Positions 14,985 through 21,559 of a DNA stretch of 22,889 nucleotides are shown here, in pieces. The translations under genes were made by a program, and so were the position numbers. Each line of letters opens with the position of its first letter. Position 1 is the first letter of the stretch. The DNA lies in IMG/VR virus record IMGVR_UViG_3300009548_000032, positions 1 to 22,889 of that record, one strand, 5' to 3'. The notes beneath the pieces are model-generated. The model ran no database searches, was not told where the DNA came from, and worked only from the letters and a program-made list of their open reading frames with translations. This DNA comes from a virus.

Positions 14985-15743
14985 ATGTTGAAATTTGGGC
15001 GTAAGGATGCAGTGCGAACGAGGCGGACGCTTCGCTCGGCTTTAATCATGTCAAGAACTCTCGACACGTTGGGGCCGGCGCCAGCTAATAGTAATGACTA
15101 TGTGTCGGCCGTAAAGGTTCCGTGGGGCATGATGTTAAATGATACCCTAGGGGACTGTGTCTGTGCCGATACAGGGCATACACTTATGCTTCGTACAGCT
15201 AACACTGGAACAATAGTTATACCACAAGATAGTGATATTGTAGCATTGTATGAAGCTGTGGGAGGATATAATCCTGCTGACCCCTCTACCGATCAAGGTT
15301 GTGATGAAACGGCGATGTGTCAGTATCTTGAAACAACCGGCTTTCTAGACCACAAGGCCGATGCGATTGGAACTGTTGAACCCTCTAACCTCGACCATAT
15401 CAAATGGTGTGTGCAACTTTTCGGGGCGTGCCGATTGGGTTGGAGCGTGCCAAACTATGCAATGGAACAATTTGATGCCGGCTTGCCCTTTGACTTAGAT
15501 CCCTCCGGCGACCAAACTATTGAGGGCGGGCATGATACACCAATAGTAAAATATGATGGGGAGTATTTCTACGTTGTTACTTGGAATAAACTCCAGCCCA
15601 TGACGCCGGCTTTCTTTTCAAAGTACTGTGACGAGGCACACTCTGAACTCTTCTTTGATTGGATTCAAAGCCAAGGCGCGGCACCGTCCGGCCTCGATCT
15701 AAATACTTTAGCCAGCGACTTAGCTGAGATTGGAAACTCATAA
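14985..15743 (+). CDS. Papain/C39-like cysteine peptidase-fold protein
   Basis: A 252-residue protein. The start ATG at 14985 is preceded by AAAGGA; a TTG at 14970 overlapping the lipoprotein stop is less likely. The first block VPWGMMLNDTLGDCVCADTG resembles the Cys-bearing helix of papain-fold peptidases (C58 candidate nucleophile, C60 next to it). IEGGHDTPIVKYDGEYFYV gives H183 and the following VVTWNK gives N201, spaced as the His and Asn of a Cys-His-Asn triad, with the W-N step typical of the fold. The ND-x-x-GDC signature is common in uncharacterised phage proteins. It is the last gene before the operon terminator. It might trim virion or host proteins or cleave wall peptides; substrate is unknown. 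Confidence 0.6.
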   Translation: MLKFGRKDAVRTRRTLRSALIMSRTLDTLGPAPANSNDYVSAVKVPWGMMLNDTLGDCVCADTGHTLMLRTANTGTIVIPQDSDIVALYEAVGGYNPADPSTDQGCDETAMCQYLETTGFLDHKADAIGTVEPSNLDHIKWCVQLFGACRLGWSVPNYAMEQFDAGLPFDLDPSGDQTIEGGHDTPIVKYDGEYFYVVTWNKLQPMTPAFFSKYCDEAHSELFFDWIQSQGAAPSGLDLNTLASDLAEIGNS

Positions 15744-15799
15744 GTAACTTCAGTTTACCTAATCTAACTATTCCCTGAATGGAAGGGATTAGAATGAAG

Positions 15800-15830
15800 G
15801 GGGCGGGAAATTTAAATCCCGCCCCTTTTT
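15800..15830 (+). terminator. Rho-independent terminator of the virion/lysis operon
   Basis: GGGGCGGG at 15800-15807 pairs with CCCGCCCC at 15818-15825 (8 bp, all G-C, one further A-T possible), with an AAATTTAAAT loop, followed directly by TTTTT. This is a strong terminator for plus-strand transcripts arriving from the peptidase gene. On the minus strand the same hairpin is followed by CTTCATTC, a poor U-tract, so it would stop the convergent operon only weakly. A secondary inverted repeat, CTAATC at 15759-15764 with GATTAG at 15787-15792, lies just before it. Confidence 0.9.
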
Positions 15831-15831
15831 A

Positions 15832-16041
15832 TTAATTATCTTTTCGAGGAGGTTCAATACATATACAACCTAATTCTCTAAATTCCGTTAAATCAGTTGC
15901 ACAACTAAGTTTAAGAATTAATGTAGCATTAACTGGCAAATCAATAGTTCCTAAAATAGCCTGATCGATAATTTGTTTTGCTAGACGAATTTCAGCATCG
16001 AGAATATTTTCCAGTTTAGAACAGATGCTTATATTACTCAT
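15832..16041 (-). CDS. Small uncharacterised protein at the operon end
   Basis: A 69-residue protein, not recognised. It is mostly one amphipathic helix (SKLENILDAEIRLAKQIIDQ) followed by a hydrophobic beta-like stretch (LPVNATLILKLSC) and four cysteines in total, one in the N-terminal SICSK and a CIC pair near the end. The composition is A+T-rich compared with the lipase gene upstream. Its ATG overlaps the lipase-like gene stop (ATGA), and GGAGATGGGGC precedes it, so the two are probably translated together. The stop lies two bases from the terminator of the opposing operon. No membrane segment or signal peptide was seen. Confidence 0.5.
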   Translation of the reverse strand: MSNISICSKLENILDAEIRLAKQIIDQAILGTIDLPVNATLILKLSCATDLTEFRELGCICIEPPRKDN

Positions 16042-16790
16042 GCCCCATCTCCATTCCCAAACACACTACTAAGATGCTCCAGGGCCGGAATATACACCCC
16101 ACTAATACTATGATCCTCTGGCAGCAGGCCGCCCTTCCAATCTTTCTCTGAGATGTATGCAAAGTTTCTTGGCTCAAGATAGAGTATGCTTTGCCCCGGC
16201 GGCTGGCGCCACGGCGTTTCTCCTATCAAGTCCCAAGGCCAGCCGGCCCATAAGTCGCGCCAGTAAATGCAAGTAATGTCGCCCGGATGCCAGTATTTTG
16301 ACCAGAAGGCGAGCGAGGCGAACTTTGGCGGGGCGAAGGCGACAATTTGCGCGATGCGGTCGGAAGGGATGAAGTACCGGGCGTAGCGGGACCGGGAGCC
16401 GAGGCTGTGCCCCTCGATGAATAGCTTCGCCCCTTTGGAAGTTTCCGCCGCCCACTCAAAGAGTTCCTTACAGCCCTGCCACGGCCCGGTTGGAACTACT
16501 ATGCCCGGTTCAATTTCCAGCGGGGTTGTGTCGATATCGTCGTAGAGGTCTCCAAATCTTTCAATAGGAGTGCCGGAAGTGAAGCGGGTGCCGGAGATGG
16601 TAAGATATGTCGGATCTGTACTTGCAGTTGGGCTGCTTGCGTCTAGAGAAAGTACCGCCTTGTGGTCGTCGTTGATGTAAGTGCCAATGATGAGATGATT
16701 AAGATCATTGAAGGCAGTTGCCATTTGATCGAAATCTTCTATATAGACCGCATTGCACCGCCGGGCGCTTTGTAGAAGAGTGGTGAACAT
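16038..16790 (-). CDS. Class 3 lipase-like alpha/beta hydrolase
   Basis: A 250-residue protein with the class 3 lipase layout: KLFIEGHSLGSRSR carries the nucleophile elbow GHSLG (S129), preceded by a helix (CKELFEWAAE) and followed by the usual F-A-P-P-K-F strand. Candidate triad partners are D171 in HPGDITCIYWRDL and H227 in PEDHSISGVY, spaced as in fungal and bacterial class 3 lipases. There is no signal peptide, so it would act in the cytoplasm or after lysis. GAGGGAGTAAAGTAAAATG provides the ribosome binding site. It sits at the promoter-distal end of the replication operon, next to small unknowns. Substrate could be a phospholipid, other ester or thioester; a phage role in envelope breakdown is possible but unproven. 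Confidence 0.65.
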   Translation of the reverse strand: MFTTLLQSARRCNAVYIEDFDQMATAFNDLNHLIIGTYINDDHKAVLSLDASSPTASTDPTYLTISGTRFTSGTPIERFGDLYDDIDTTPLEIEPGIVVPTGPWQGCKELFEWAAETSKGAKLFIEGHSLGSRSRYARYFIPSDRIAQIVAFAPPKFASLAFWSKYWHPGDITCIYWRDLWAGWPWDLIGETPWRQPPGQSILYLEPRNFAYISEKDWKGGLLPEDHSISGVYIPALEHLSSVFGNGDGA

Positions 16791-16808
16791 TTTACTTTAC
16801 TCCCTCAT

Positions 16809-16976
16809 CTATCTCTGAACACGAAGATAAAGTATACTCAACAACTGCTCATAAGCTTGTCTAATTTTCCATGGTGGTTCAATTCCAGCAGCCCGGCGGC
16901 GAAGTCGGTAGGCTTTTCTTAAAGAATTTGCCTTACTTTGACCTGGAATTAGTTTTGAGTTTACAAGTCCAGCCAT
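16809..16976 (-). CDS. Short Arg-rich basic protein
   Basis: A 55-residue frame filling the gap before the lipase-like gene. The translation is strongly basic: GQSKANSLRKAYRLRRRAAG, then IEPPWKIRQAYEQLLSI and a TAG stop at 16809-16811. The start ATG at 16976 is preceded by GAGGGATTGATT, a good ribosome binding site overlapping the end of the upstream gene, two bases away. The cluster of arginines could bind nucleic acid. Its codons look like its neighbours. It is not recognised as any family; support is the binding site, tight packing and absence of another explanation for the interval. Confidence 0.5.
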   Translation of the reverse strand: MAGLVNSKLIPGQSKANSLRKAYRLRRRAAGIEPPWKIRQAYEQLLSILYLRVQR

Positions 16977-16978
16977 AA

Positions 16979-17287
16979 TCAATCCCTCATACTTTCAAGA
17001 TAATCCGCATAATCGCTGGCCGCCGCCTCAAATAACTCCTCTTGCGCCCTTTCCTCTTCCTTATCAGTCAGTTCAATTCCATCTCCGTTATCAAGCCGCG
17101 TAGCGAAGATATCCTCAAACCAATCTAACATGAGGCCGACATCCGGCTCGGCGCGGCAGAGAGTGCCGGAGATTTCTACTTCAATATCGACGTCTTCCTT
17201 CTCATACTCTGGCACGCCGGCCGCGTCATAGAAGACAGGATTGTTGAAGGTGCGGGTGATAGTCATAATAGTTGTGGTTTTGGTCAT
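16979..17287 (-). CDS. Acidic uncharacterised protein
   Basis: A 102-residue protein not assigned to a family. The N-terminus is Thr-rich (MTKTTTIMTITRTFNNPVFYD), the middle is beta-like and acidic (EKEDVDIEVEISGTLCRAE), and the C-terminal third is a strongly acidic helix (ELTDKEEERAQEELFEAA). Start at 17287 is chosen because AAGGAGAAATAAA lies just upstream; an earlier in-phase initiator at 17311 would put that site inside the gene. The net negative charge recalls DNA-mimic proteins, but there is no specific similarity to a known anti-restriction protein, so function stays open. The next gene follows after two bases. Confidence 0.55.
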   Translation of the reverse strand: MTKTTTIMTITRTFNNPVFYDAAGVPEYEKEDVDIEVEISGTLCRAEPDVGLMLDWFEDIFATRLDNGDGIELTDKEEERAQEELFEAAASDYADYLESMRD

Positions 17288-17288
17288 T

Positions 17289-17537
17289 TTATTTCTCCTT
17301 AAAGATTTCATCTAATCTTGGTTCTGTGTCTCGTTCACGATTTGGGATATATTTTGGCGGTACCGTGCTATTACCTTTTGGCTCCCAACCAGCCCCGGCA
17401 TTACTTTCCGGCTCTGCCCATACTGCCTTTTTCTGTTCTGGAGTTAATTTTTTACAGCGGCGCTGGCGGCTTGGGAAGGGGCATCCAGTGGGTCGGCGGC
17501 ATACCAAAATCAGAATATTCACCGAGATAGTTGACAC
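17289..17537 (-). CDS. Doubtful small frame or shifted extension of the DUF551-like gene
   Basis: Between the DUF551-like stop (17452) and the next gene (17287) the only protein-like frame reads KKLTPEQKKAVWAEPES, then GWEPKGNSTVPPKYIPNRE and LDEIFKEK, ending TAA at 17289. Its composition resembles a real soluble protein. The listed start is GTG at 17537, which overlaps the DUF551-like gene by 86 bases and has no ribosome binding site, and the first 30 residues look like out-of-frame translation. Either a weak internal start is used or the segment is reached by a +1 shift at CTG-TAA-AAA. It ends just before the AAGGAG of the acidic protein gene. Confidence 0.35.
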   Translation of the reverse strand: MSTISVNILILVCRRPTGCPFPSRQRRCKKLTPEQKKAVWAEPESNAGAGWEPKGNSTVPPKYIPNRERDTEPRLDEIFKEK

Positions 17538-17685
17538 TCAGATGAAAGCCGCCAGGTTCCGGTCCTCCGCCCCACCAATGGGCCGTGGTCGGCGGCAGTT
17601 GCGGCTGCTTGGCGTTCCAAACTAGGATATGAGTCCCGTCCATCGGCGCCGTCTCGATCGGCTGCCACTGCGCTCGCTCACCCAT
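17452..17685 (-). CDS. DUF551-like protein
   Basis: A 77-residue protein with the full signature of the DUF551-type family found in many phages: WQPIETAPMDGTHILVW at the N-terminus, HWWGG in the middle and PTHWMPLPKPPAPL at the end. Family length is usually 60-120 residues, so this is a complete copy. Function is unknown; the family is soluble and often sits among early or accessory phage genes. CGGGGAATG gives the start, ten bases after the stop of the DUF3987-like gene. Just past its stop, another frame continues with protein-like sequence. Confidence 0.75.
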   Translation of the reverse strand: MGERAQWQPIETAPMDGTHILVWNAKQPQLPPTTAHWWGGGPEPGGFHLSVNYLGEYSDFGMPPTHWMPLPKPPAPL

Positions 17686-17694
17686 TCCCCGAGC

Positions 17695-18960
17695 TCACTC
17701 AATCCCAAATCTAGTACTTACCACCAACGGCACCACACTAAACGTATCTTTCGTCTCTTGCAACAAATCACTTTCCATCATCATTTCGAGAATAATATTC
17801 ACCTTTTCACTAGGTACTCTATCCTTAAGAAAGCTCCGCACTGGTTCTTTTCTTATGGGGTTATTTCCGCCCTTGGTATATAGAGCCCAAATGAAGGTGT
17901 GGCATTCTTCCATTACGTCTTTGTCAGAACGGCCGAGCATGGCGCGGAATACATCTGGCATAAGAGCTTCAATCTCAAGGAGCCAATCCCTTGCGCGATT
18001 ATAGTCTTCAACTCTGATGATGAGTTCACCTCTAGCAGACAACGCTGCGACCATTGCAAGTTTGATAGTGAAGAAAGCTCTACGAGAACAGTAATCTTCG
18101 AGTTTACTATGCTTTAGGCGCGGCGGGCAGCCCGCTTCATCCCAAGTCTGCAATATCTCCACCGCGTCCGTTTCCCATAGAAATTGCCCGCGTAGGGCCG
18201 AAAGGTGAAATAAGTCATCTGTAAGTTTCTTCCTCGCTGCTTTCTTCTTCGCCTTCTCGGCGTCGCTGGTAGTTGTGAAATACTTAACCTTTACATCCTC
18301 GTCACTATATACCATAAGCATCCGGCCCATAAAACCCATACCCCAAGCCACGTCAGGTAAGACCTCCCCAAGAGCGCAAGGAGTAGCACCGATAAGCAAG
18401 TTAAGGGAAGGATTAATGATATCAATATTAAGGCCACCTGTCCGCCTCTTTTGCTGGAAATTGGAGTAGTTCGACCAAAGGGCCGTCATGGTGGTGATGA
18501 AGGTATTATCGAAGGTTTTTAGAAATACGCCAAGTTCTTCGGCAAAGACGGTTAGGTAGGAATATTGTTCGGCGCGGCCGTTTACGTCTTTGTGGGCAAA
18601 GTTCTGCTGCATGGCGTCTGCAACTTCGTCGATGAGAGAAGATGTTGTAACGTCATGAGACCCGACTTTAATCTTAGCCGCTCCGACCGCTGCTCCCTTG
18701 CTAGAATATTCACCCCCCGATAAATCCCGAAGCATTCCCTCGCCGACCTTAATAATCTCCTTGCCCTTACCGGGCCGGGCGACAAGCATGATGAATTGAT
18801 TCGCATACGCCGGCTTATCTTCAAGGGAATTACTCCATACGCGCCGCTCAACGGCGCCGGAAATGAGGGAGATTGCTGTCCATTTACGGAATATTTCGGG
18901 GGACTTTTGCCCGGCGGTATATTTTAAAAAGCGTTCGATAAAGTCTTCGGACCAAGGCAT
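17695..18960 (-). CDS. DUF3987-like helicase/primase-type ATPase
   Basis: A 421-residue P-loop-type protein. The N-terminus FLKYTAGQKSPEIFRKW, then ISLISGAVERRVW, matches phage proteins of the DUF3987 group, which are linked to replicative helicase/primase functions. The nucleotide-binding segment is FIMLVARPGKGKEII at 57-71, where the loop position normally Ser/Thr after GK is Glu68. A Walker B-like strand follows, YLTVFAEELG with E141-E142, then a possible sensor region NLLIGATPCALGEVLP. AGGGATTATC before ATG supplies the ribosome binding site, below a hairpin at 18976-18999. The gene lies between HNH/polymerase and small genes. A role at the replication fork is inferred; with the altered P-loop, ATP hydrolysis is uncertain. 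Confidence 0.65.
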   Translation of the reverse strand: MPWSEDFIERFLKYTAGQKSPEIFRKWTAISLISGAVERRVWSNSLEDKPAYANQFIMLVARPGKGKEIIKVGEGMLRDLSGGEYSSKGAAVGAAKIKVGSHDVTTSSLIDEVADAMQQNFAHKDVNGRAEQYSYLTVFAEELGVFLKTFDNTFITTMTALWSNYSNFQQKRRTGGLNIDIINPSLNLLIGATPCALGEVLPDVAWGMGFMGRMLMVYSDEDVKVKYFTTTSDAEKAKKKAARKKLTDDLFHLSALRGQFLWETDAVEILQTWDEAGCPPRLKHSKLEDYCSRRAFFTIKLAMVAALSARGELIIRVEDYNRARDWLLEIEALMPDVFRAMLGRSDKDVMEECHTFIWALYTKGGNNPIRKEPVRSFLKDRVPSEKVNIILEMMMESDLLQETKDTFSVVPLVVSTRFGIE

Positions 18961-18975
18961 GATAATCCCTAAAAG

Positions 18976-18999
18976 ATTTACCGGGCGTCCCCGGTAAAT
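18976..18999 (-). promoter_or_regulatory. Hairpin upstream of the DUF3987-like gene
   Basis: ATTTACCGGG pairs with CCCGGTAAAT (10 bp) around a four-base loop. On the minus strand the hairpin is followed by CTTTTAGGGATTATC and the start ATG at 18960, so it sits directly before the ribosome binding site. The T-run is too short for a convincing terminator. It could be an attenuator, an RNA-processing or stability element, or a protein-binding site. A second, shorter repeat GAGGC-CGGC-GCCTC lies at 19011-19024. The rest of the 18961-19053 interval holds no gene. Confidence 0.6.
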
Positions 19000-19053
19000 G
19001 AATTTTATTTGAGGCCGGCGCCTCGGAGGGGTTATTTTCTATAGGGATCATTT

Positions 19054-19728
19054 TTAAAATTCTATAATATCTAATGTTGGTAGTTGTGTTACATTAGGAT
19101 TTTCACTGGTAGGTAAATTAGATTTTATATTACTTTGTGTATGTACAAACATATGATATGCTTGACTTGGACATAGAAATAAATTTGAAGGGTCATTGTT
19201 TAATTTATCTTCATCAATATGATGAATAACTTCACCTTTTATTAATTTTCTTCCTAAAGCTTTTTCAGCTATCATGACATGCTCTAAAATTCTTTCACCA
19301 TTAATGTTAAATTCTCTATACCCATCTTTTGTTATAGTTCCCAAACCTTTTTCGCCTATAATTGTGAATTCTCTTCCATATTTAAATACAGTTTTGTAAT
19401 GTGTTTGACAATATCCTTTAGAGAAAGCATCTTTTTCACAGTTTTCAACTAGACATATTTTATCTTTTTGATTTTCATTTAATGATATATCAGGATTGCC
19501 GTATCTTTGTATTTTATGATAATGTGCACTACAATATCCGCCAGCAAAAGCATCTGAATTACAATCTAATAATACACATTTGCCACCACTTTTAACGTGT
19601 TTTGAAAAATTTACGTCTCCATGTCTGTAAAATCTGTTGGTGTGCATAGCACATAAGCCTTTACCTGAATTCTTTTTTATAGGTTTTGTACAGCCATCAA
19701 CTATGCAAATTTTTATTTTGGTTTCCAT
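19054..19728 (-). CDS. HNH endonuclease with three zinc-finger repeats
   Basis: A 224-residue free-standing HNH endonuclease, probably a homing-type mobile gene. Three tandem zinc repeats C-x4-C-x9/12-C-x2-H are visible: C8-C13-C26-H29, C51-C56-C66-H69 and C92-C97-C107-H110, each followed by a YG-type turn (RHGDV, RYGNP, KYGRE). The catalytic part is GEVIHHIDEDKLNNDPSNL with H169, H170, N178 and N182, then CPSQAYHMFVH. The DNA is much more A+T-rich than the upstream polymerase 5' half, a common sign of recent arrival. Its ATG lies inside the polymerase gene with a 16-base overlap, AGGA upstream and A7 just before it. The C-terminus ends LDIIEF. Confidence 0.85.
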   Translation of the reverse strand: METKIKICIVDGCTKPIKKNSGKGLCAMHTNRFYRHGDVNFSKHVKSGGKCVLLDCNSDAFAGGYCSAHYHKIQRYGNPDISLNENQKDKICLVENCEKDAFSKGYCQTHYKTVFKYGREFTIIGEKGLGTITKDGYREFNINGERILEHVMIAEKALGRKLIKGEVIHHIDEDKLNNDPSNLFLCPSQAYHMFVHTQSNIKSNLPTSENPNVTQLPTLDIIEF

Positions 19729-21203
19729 TTTTTTAATCCTGCTAAATTGATCCTAGTTGCTTTTCCAGATTTTACATCATTTTCATCTGAAAATGCACCC
19801 CAATTAAAACCTAACTTACACTCTCCCGGCACTATCAATTCATGTCTATTATGTGTTAATCGAATATCTATTAATGAGAGGGCTTTGGGGATAACAATGT
19901 TTTCTTCTTCTTCTTTGTACAAAAAATATACAGCATCATATACAGTAGCAAGAAGTTTTACTTCTAGCATATATTTCCAAATGCGCCAAAGTCCAAGATT
20001 CATTCGTTCAGCAGTAGATGATTGTGGTGAATAAGCAATTGCTTCTCGTAGCGTACTATCATCATTAGGCCGGCCGAAAAAATGTCTCGTTCGACCCCAA
20101 GGGGTAGTCAGACTTTGACTTTCTTCTAACTGTTCTCTGACCCATTCATGCCATTGTGGCATTGCTGGAAAGGCTTCAAAATACTTTTCCTGAAATTCTG
20201 TGCAAAGTTTTACTTCTATCTTTGCATGTTTAGCAAGAGTATATGGTTTTCCACCATAATTACTTCCGTGCCCAAGTTTCTTACACATAAAACGATAGTC
20301 TAAACCACGATAAAAAGGAGTTTCGGCTATCTCTCTATCAAATTTTTTATTTCCGGTCCAAGGGAGGTTAGGCCAAACCATTTTGGCAACAGTAGTATGA
20401 AGATCACCTGCATAGCAAGCATCGAGATAACGCCAATCATCGAAAAGTATTCCATGAAGCCAGCCGACTTCACGGCTCTCAGCTTGTTCTAAATCAATAC
20501 CGCAAAGTTTCCAACCTTTGTCTGCAACAAAGATATGACGAAGATCAGCATCTATGTTGAAGATATTTCTGCCGGTATCTTCAGAGGATGCGCTGCTTGA
20601 CGGCCGGCCTGTTACAGTACCGGCGATATTAAAAGAGTATCGCATCCTTCCATCGTTGTCGATTTCAGTCTGAAATACTTCTCTTTGTTTAACAAGGTCA
20701 CGAATTTGTAAGATGCAGGAGAGAATCGGCCGGGCAATAAGGTAATCATCAAGTTTCTCCAGGGCTTCGCGGTCAACGGAGGGCTTCTTTACGCCCTTGT
20801 CATTCTTATATTGAACAGGCAGGCGCATCGCCTCGTAGAGAAATTCCTTAAGTTGGGCCGGCGAGGCGGGGTTGAGGGAGACGGTATTCTTATCCTTATC
20901 CTTAAAGGTCTTGTCCCAAATGACCGAGGCAAAGGTTTGGAGGATGTAGGTGAGGCGGTCGATTTTTTTATTAAGTTCGGAGACGCCAGATATGGCCGCG
21001 CCTCGGTCTACTTTCCAGCCGCGTAACATCATATCCAGGGCTGGGGCTTGCAAGGCGCGCTCGAAGGCATAGATGGGGTTATCAGCGTTGGATTCTAAGG
21101 CTTGGAAGATTTCAAGCGTAAGACAACTATCGAGGCCGTTGTATACTTGGTGGACGGCTGGTGGAGTTTCGGAAGGCTTGAGATCGGCGGTTTGGATGAT
21201 CAT
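19713..21203 (-). CDS. polA: Family A DNA polymerase, short form
   Basis: A 496-residue replicative polymerase of the PolA family (T7 gp5 has 704). Motif A is CGIDLEQAESREVGWLHG with D237, E242 and R244; the region before it, FNIAGTVTGRPSS, is the conserved TGR. Motif B is RFMCKKLGHGSNYGG with R304, K308 and Y316, with H312 where E. coli PolI has F762 and T7 has Y526. Motif C is TVYDAVYF with D423 but Tyr for the usual His and Ala for the usual Glu. Only the third exonuclease motif (YNGLD, 21-25) remains, so proofreading is unlikely unless another chain supplies motifs I and II. ATG overlaps the upstream stop (ATGA). Confidence 0.9.
   Translation of the reverse strand: MIIQTADLKPSETPPAVHQVYNGLDSCLTLEIFQALESNADNPIYAFERALQAPALDMMLRGWKVDRGAAISGVSELNKKIDRLTYILQTFASVIWDKTFKDKDKNTVSLNPASPAQLKEFLYEAMRLPVQYKNDKGVKKPSVDREALEKLDDYLIARPILSCILQIRDLVKQREVFQTEIDNDGRMRYSFNIAGTVTGRPSSSASSEDTGRNIFNIDADLRHIFVADKGWKLCGIDLEQAESREVGWLHGILFDDWRYLDACYAGDLHTTVAKMVWPNLPWTGNKKFDREIAETPFYRGLDYRFMCKKLGHGSNYGGKPYTLAKHAKIEVKLCTEFQEKYFEAFPAMPQWHEWVREQLEESQSLTTPWGRTRHFFGRPNDDSTLREAIAYSPQSSTAERMNLGLWRIWKYMLEVKLLATVYDAVYFLYKEEEENIVIPKALSLIDIRLTHNRHELIVPGECKLGFNWGAFSDENDVKSGKATRINLAGLKKWKPK
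19728..19734 (-). other. A7 slippery run at the polymerase-HNH junction
   Basis: Seven A residues on the minus strand directly precede the rest of the HNH start codon. In polymerase phase the bases read TTA AAA AAA TGG, so A AAA AAA fits the heptamer rule for a -1 shift. After such a shift the next codon is exactly the HNH ATG, which would join the two proteins. This is only a sequence possibility; an AGGA upstream also allows ordinary initiation. Confidence 0.4.
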
Positions 21204-21559
21204 TGAATTTGCTCTGTTCTTCCACCATGACGAAAAACTTCACCATATTCACCAATGGTGACTTGAGTATCGCTATATTGCTTTAATGCTTTTTTTACTG
21301 CGGTTTCAGCATTATTTTGATATTTGTTAAATTTGTCTTCTAAGTCTTTATATTTCTTTTTCCATTCACGTTCAATTTCATTGTATCGATCGGATGAGGG
21401 TGGTTGATAAAAGGCCATGTGGTAGTTTTCGTGGGCGCCTTTCATACCCTTTGCAATATCTTTTTGTTGTTCTTTGGCCAAGCTTTCCCAAATATGGAAA
21501 ATACCTCCCTCATCAAAAGAGCATGAAAGGGCTTCAAACCAATAGTCGATATCATTCAT
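21200..21559 (-). CDS. Coiled-coil protein before the polymerase gene
   Basis: A 119-residue protein not assigned to a family. The first 60 residues (MNDIDYWFEALSCSFDEGG, then IWESLAKEQQKDIAKGM) resemble an N-terminal domain seen in short phage proteins of replication regions; the region from 65 to 100 is a charged coiled coil (EREWKKKYKDLEDKFNKYQN). The start at 21559 overlaps the SLOG stop as ATGA and has GTGAGG upstream; an earlier initiator at 21580 is less likely. Its own stop overlaps the polymerase ATG. Tight coupling to the polymerase suggests a replication accessory role, but nothing in the sequence proves it. Confidence 0.55.
   Translation of the reverse strand: MNDIDYWFEALSCSFDEGGIFHIWESLAKEQQKDIAKGMKGAHENYHMAFYQPPSSDRYNEIEREWKKKYKDLEDKFNKYQNNAETAVKKALKQYSDTQVTIGEYGEVFRHGGRTEQIQ

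Noticed and set aside
15744-15831. Divergent promoter or attachment site between the two arms
   Set aside because: The arms converge here, so no promoter is needed; the only clear structure is the terminator hairpin with a flanking inverted repeat, and no integrase gene or tRNA sequence is present.
16979-17287. Anti-restriction DNA mimic (Ocr-like)
   Set aside because: The protein is acidic, but the charge is concentrated in the C-terminal helix and no sequence feature of Ocr or ArdA is visible, so the label is not supported.
17272-17625. 117-codon plus-strand frame opposite the DUF551-like gene
   Set aside because: It lies opposite a minus-strand gene with a recognised signature and shows no motif of its own.
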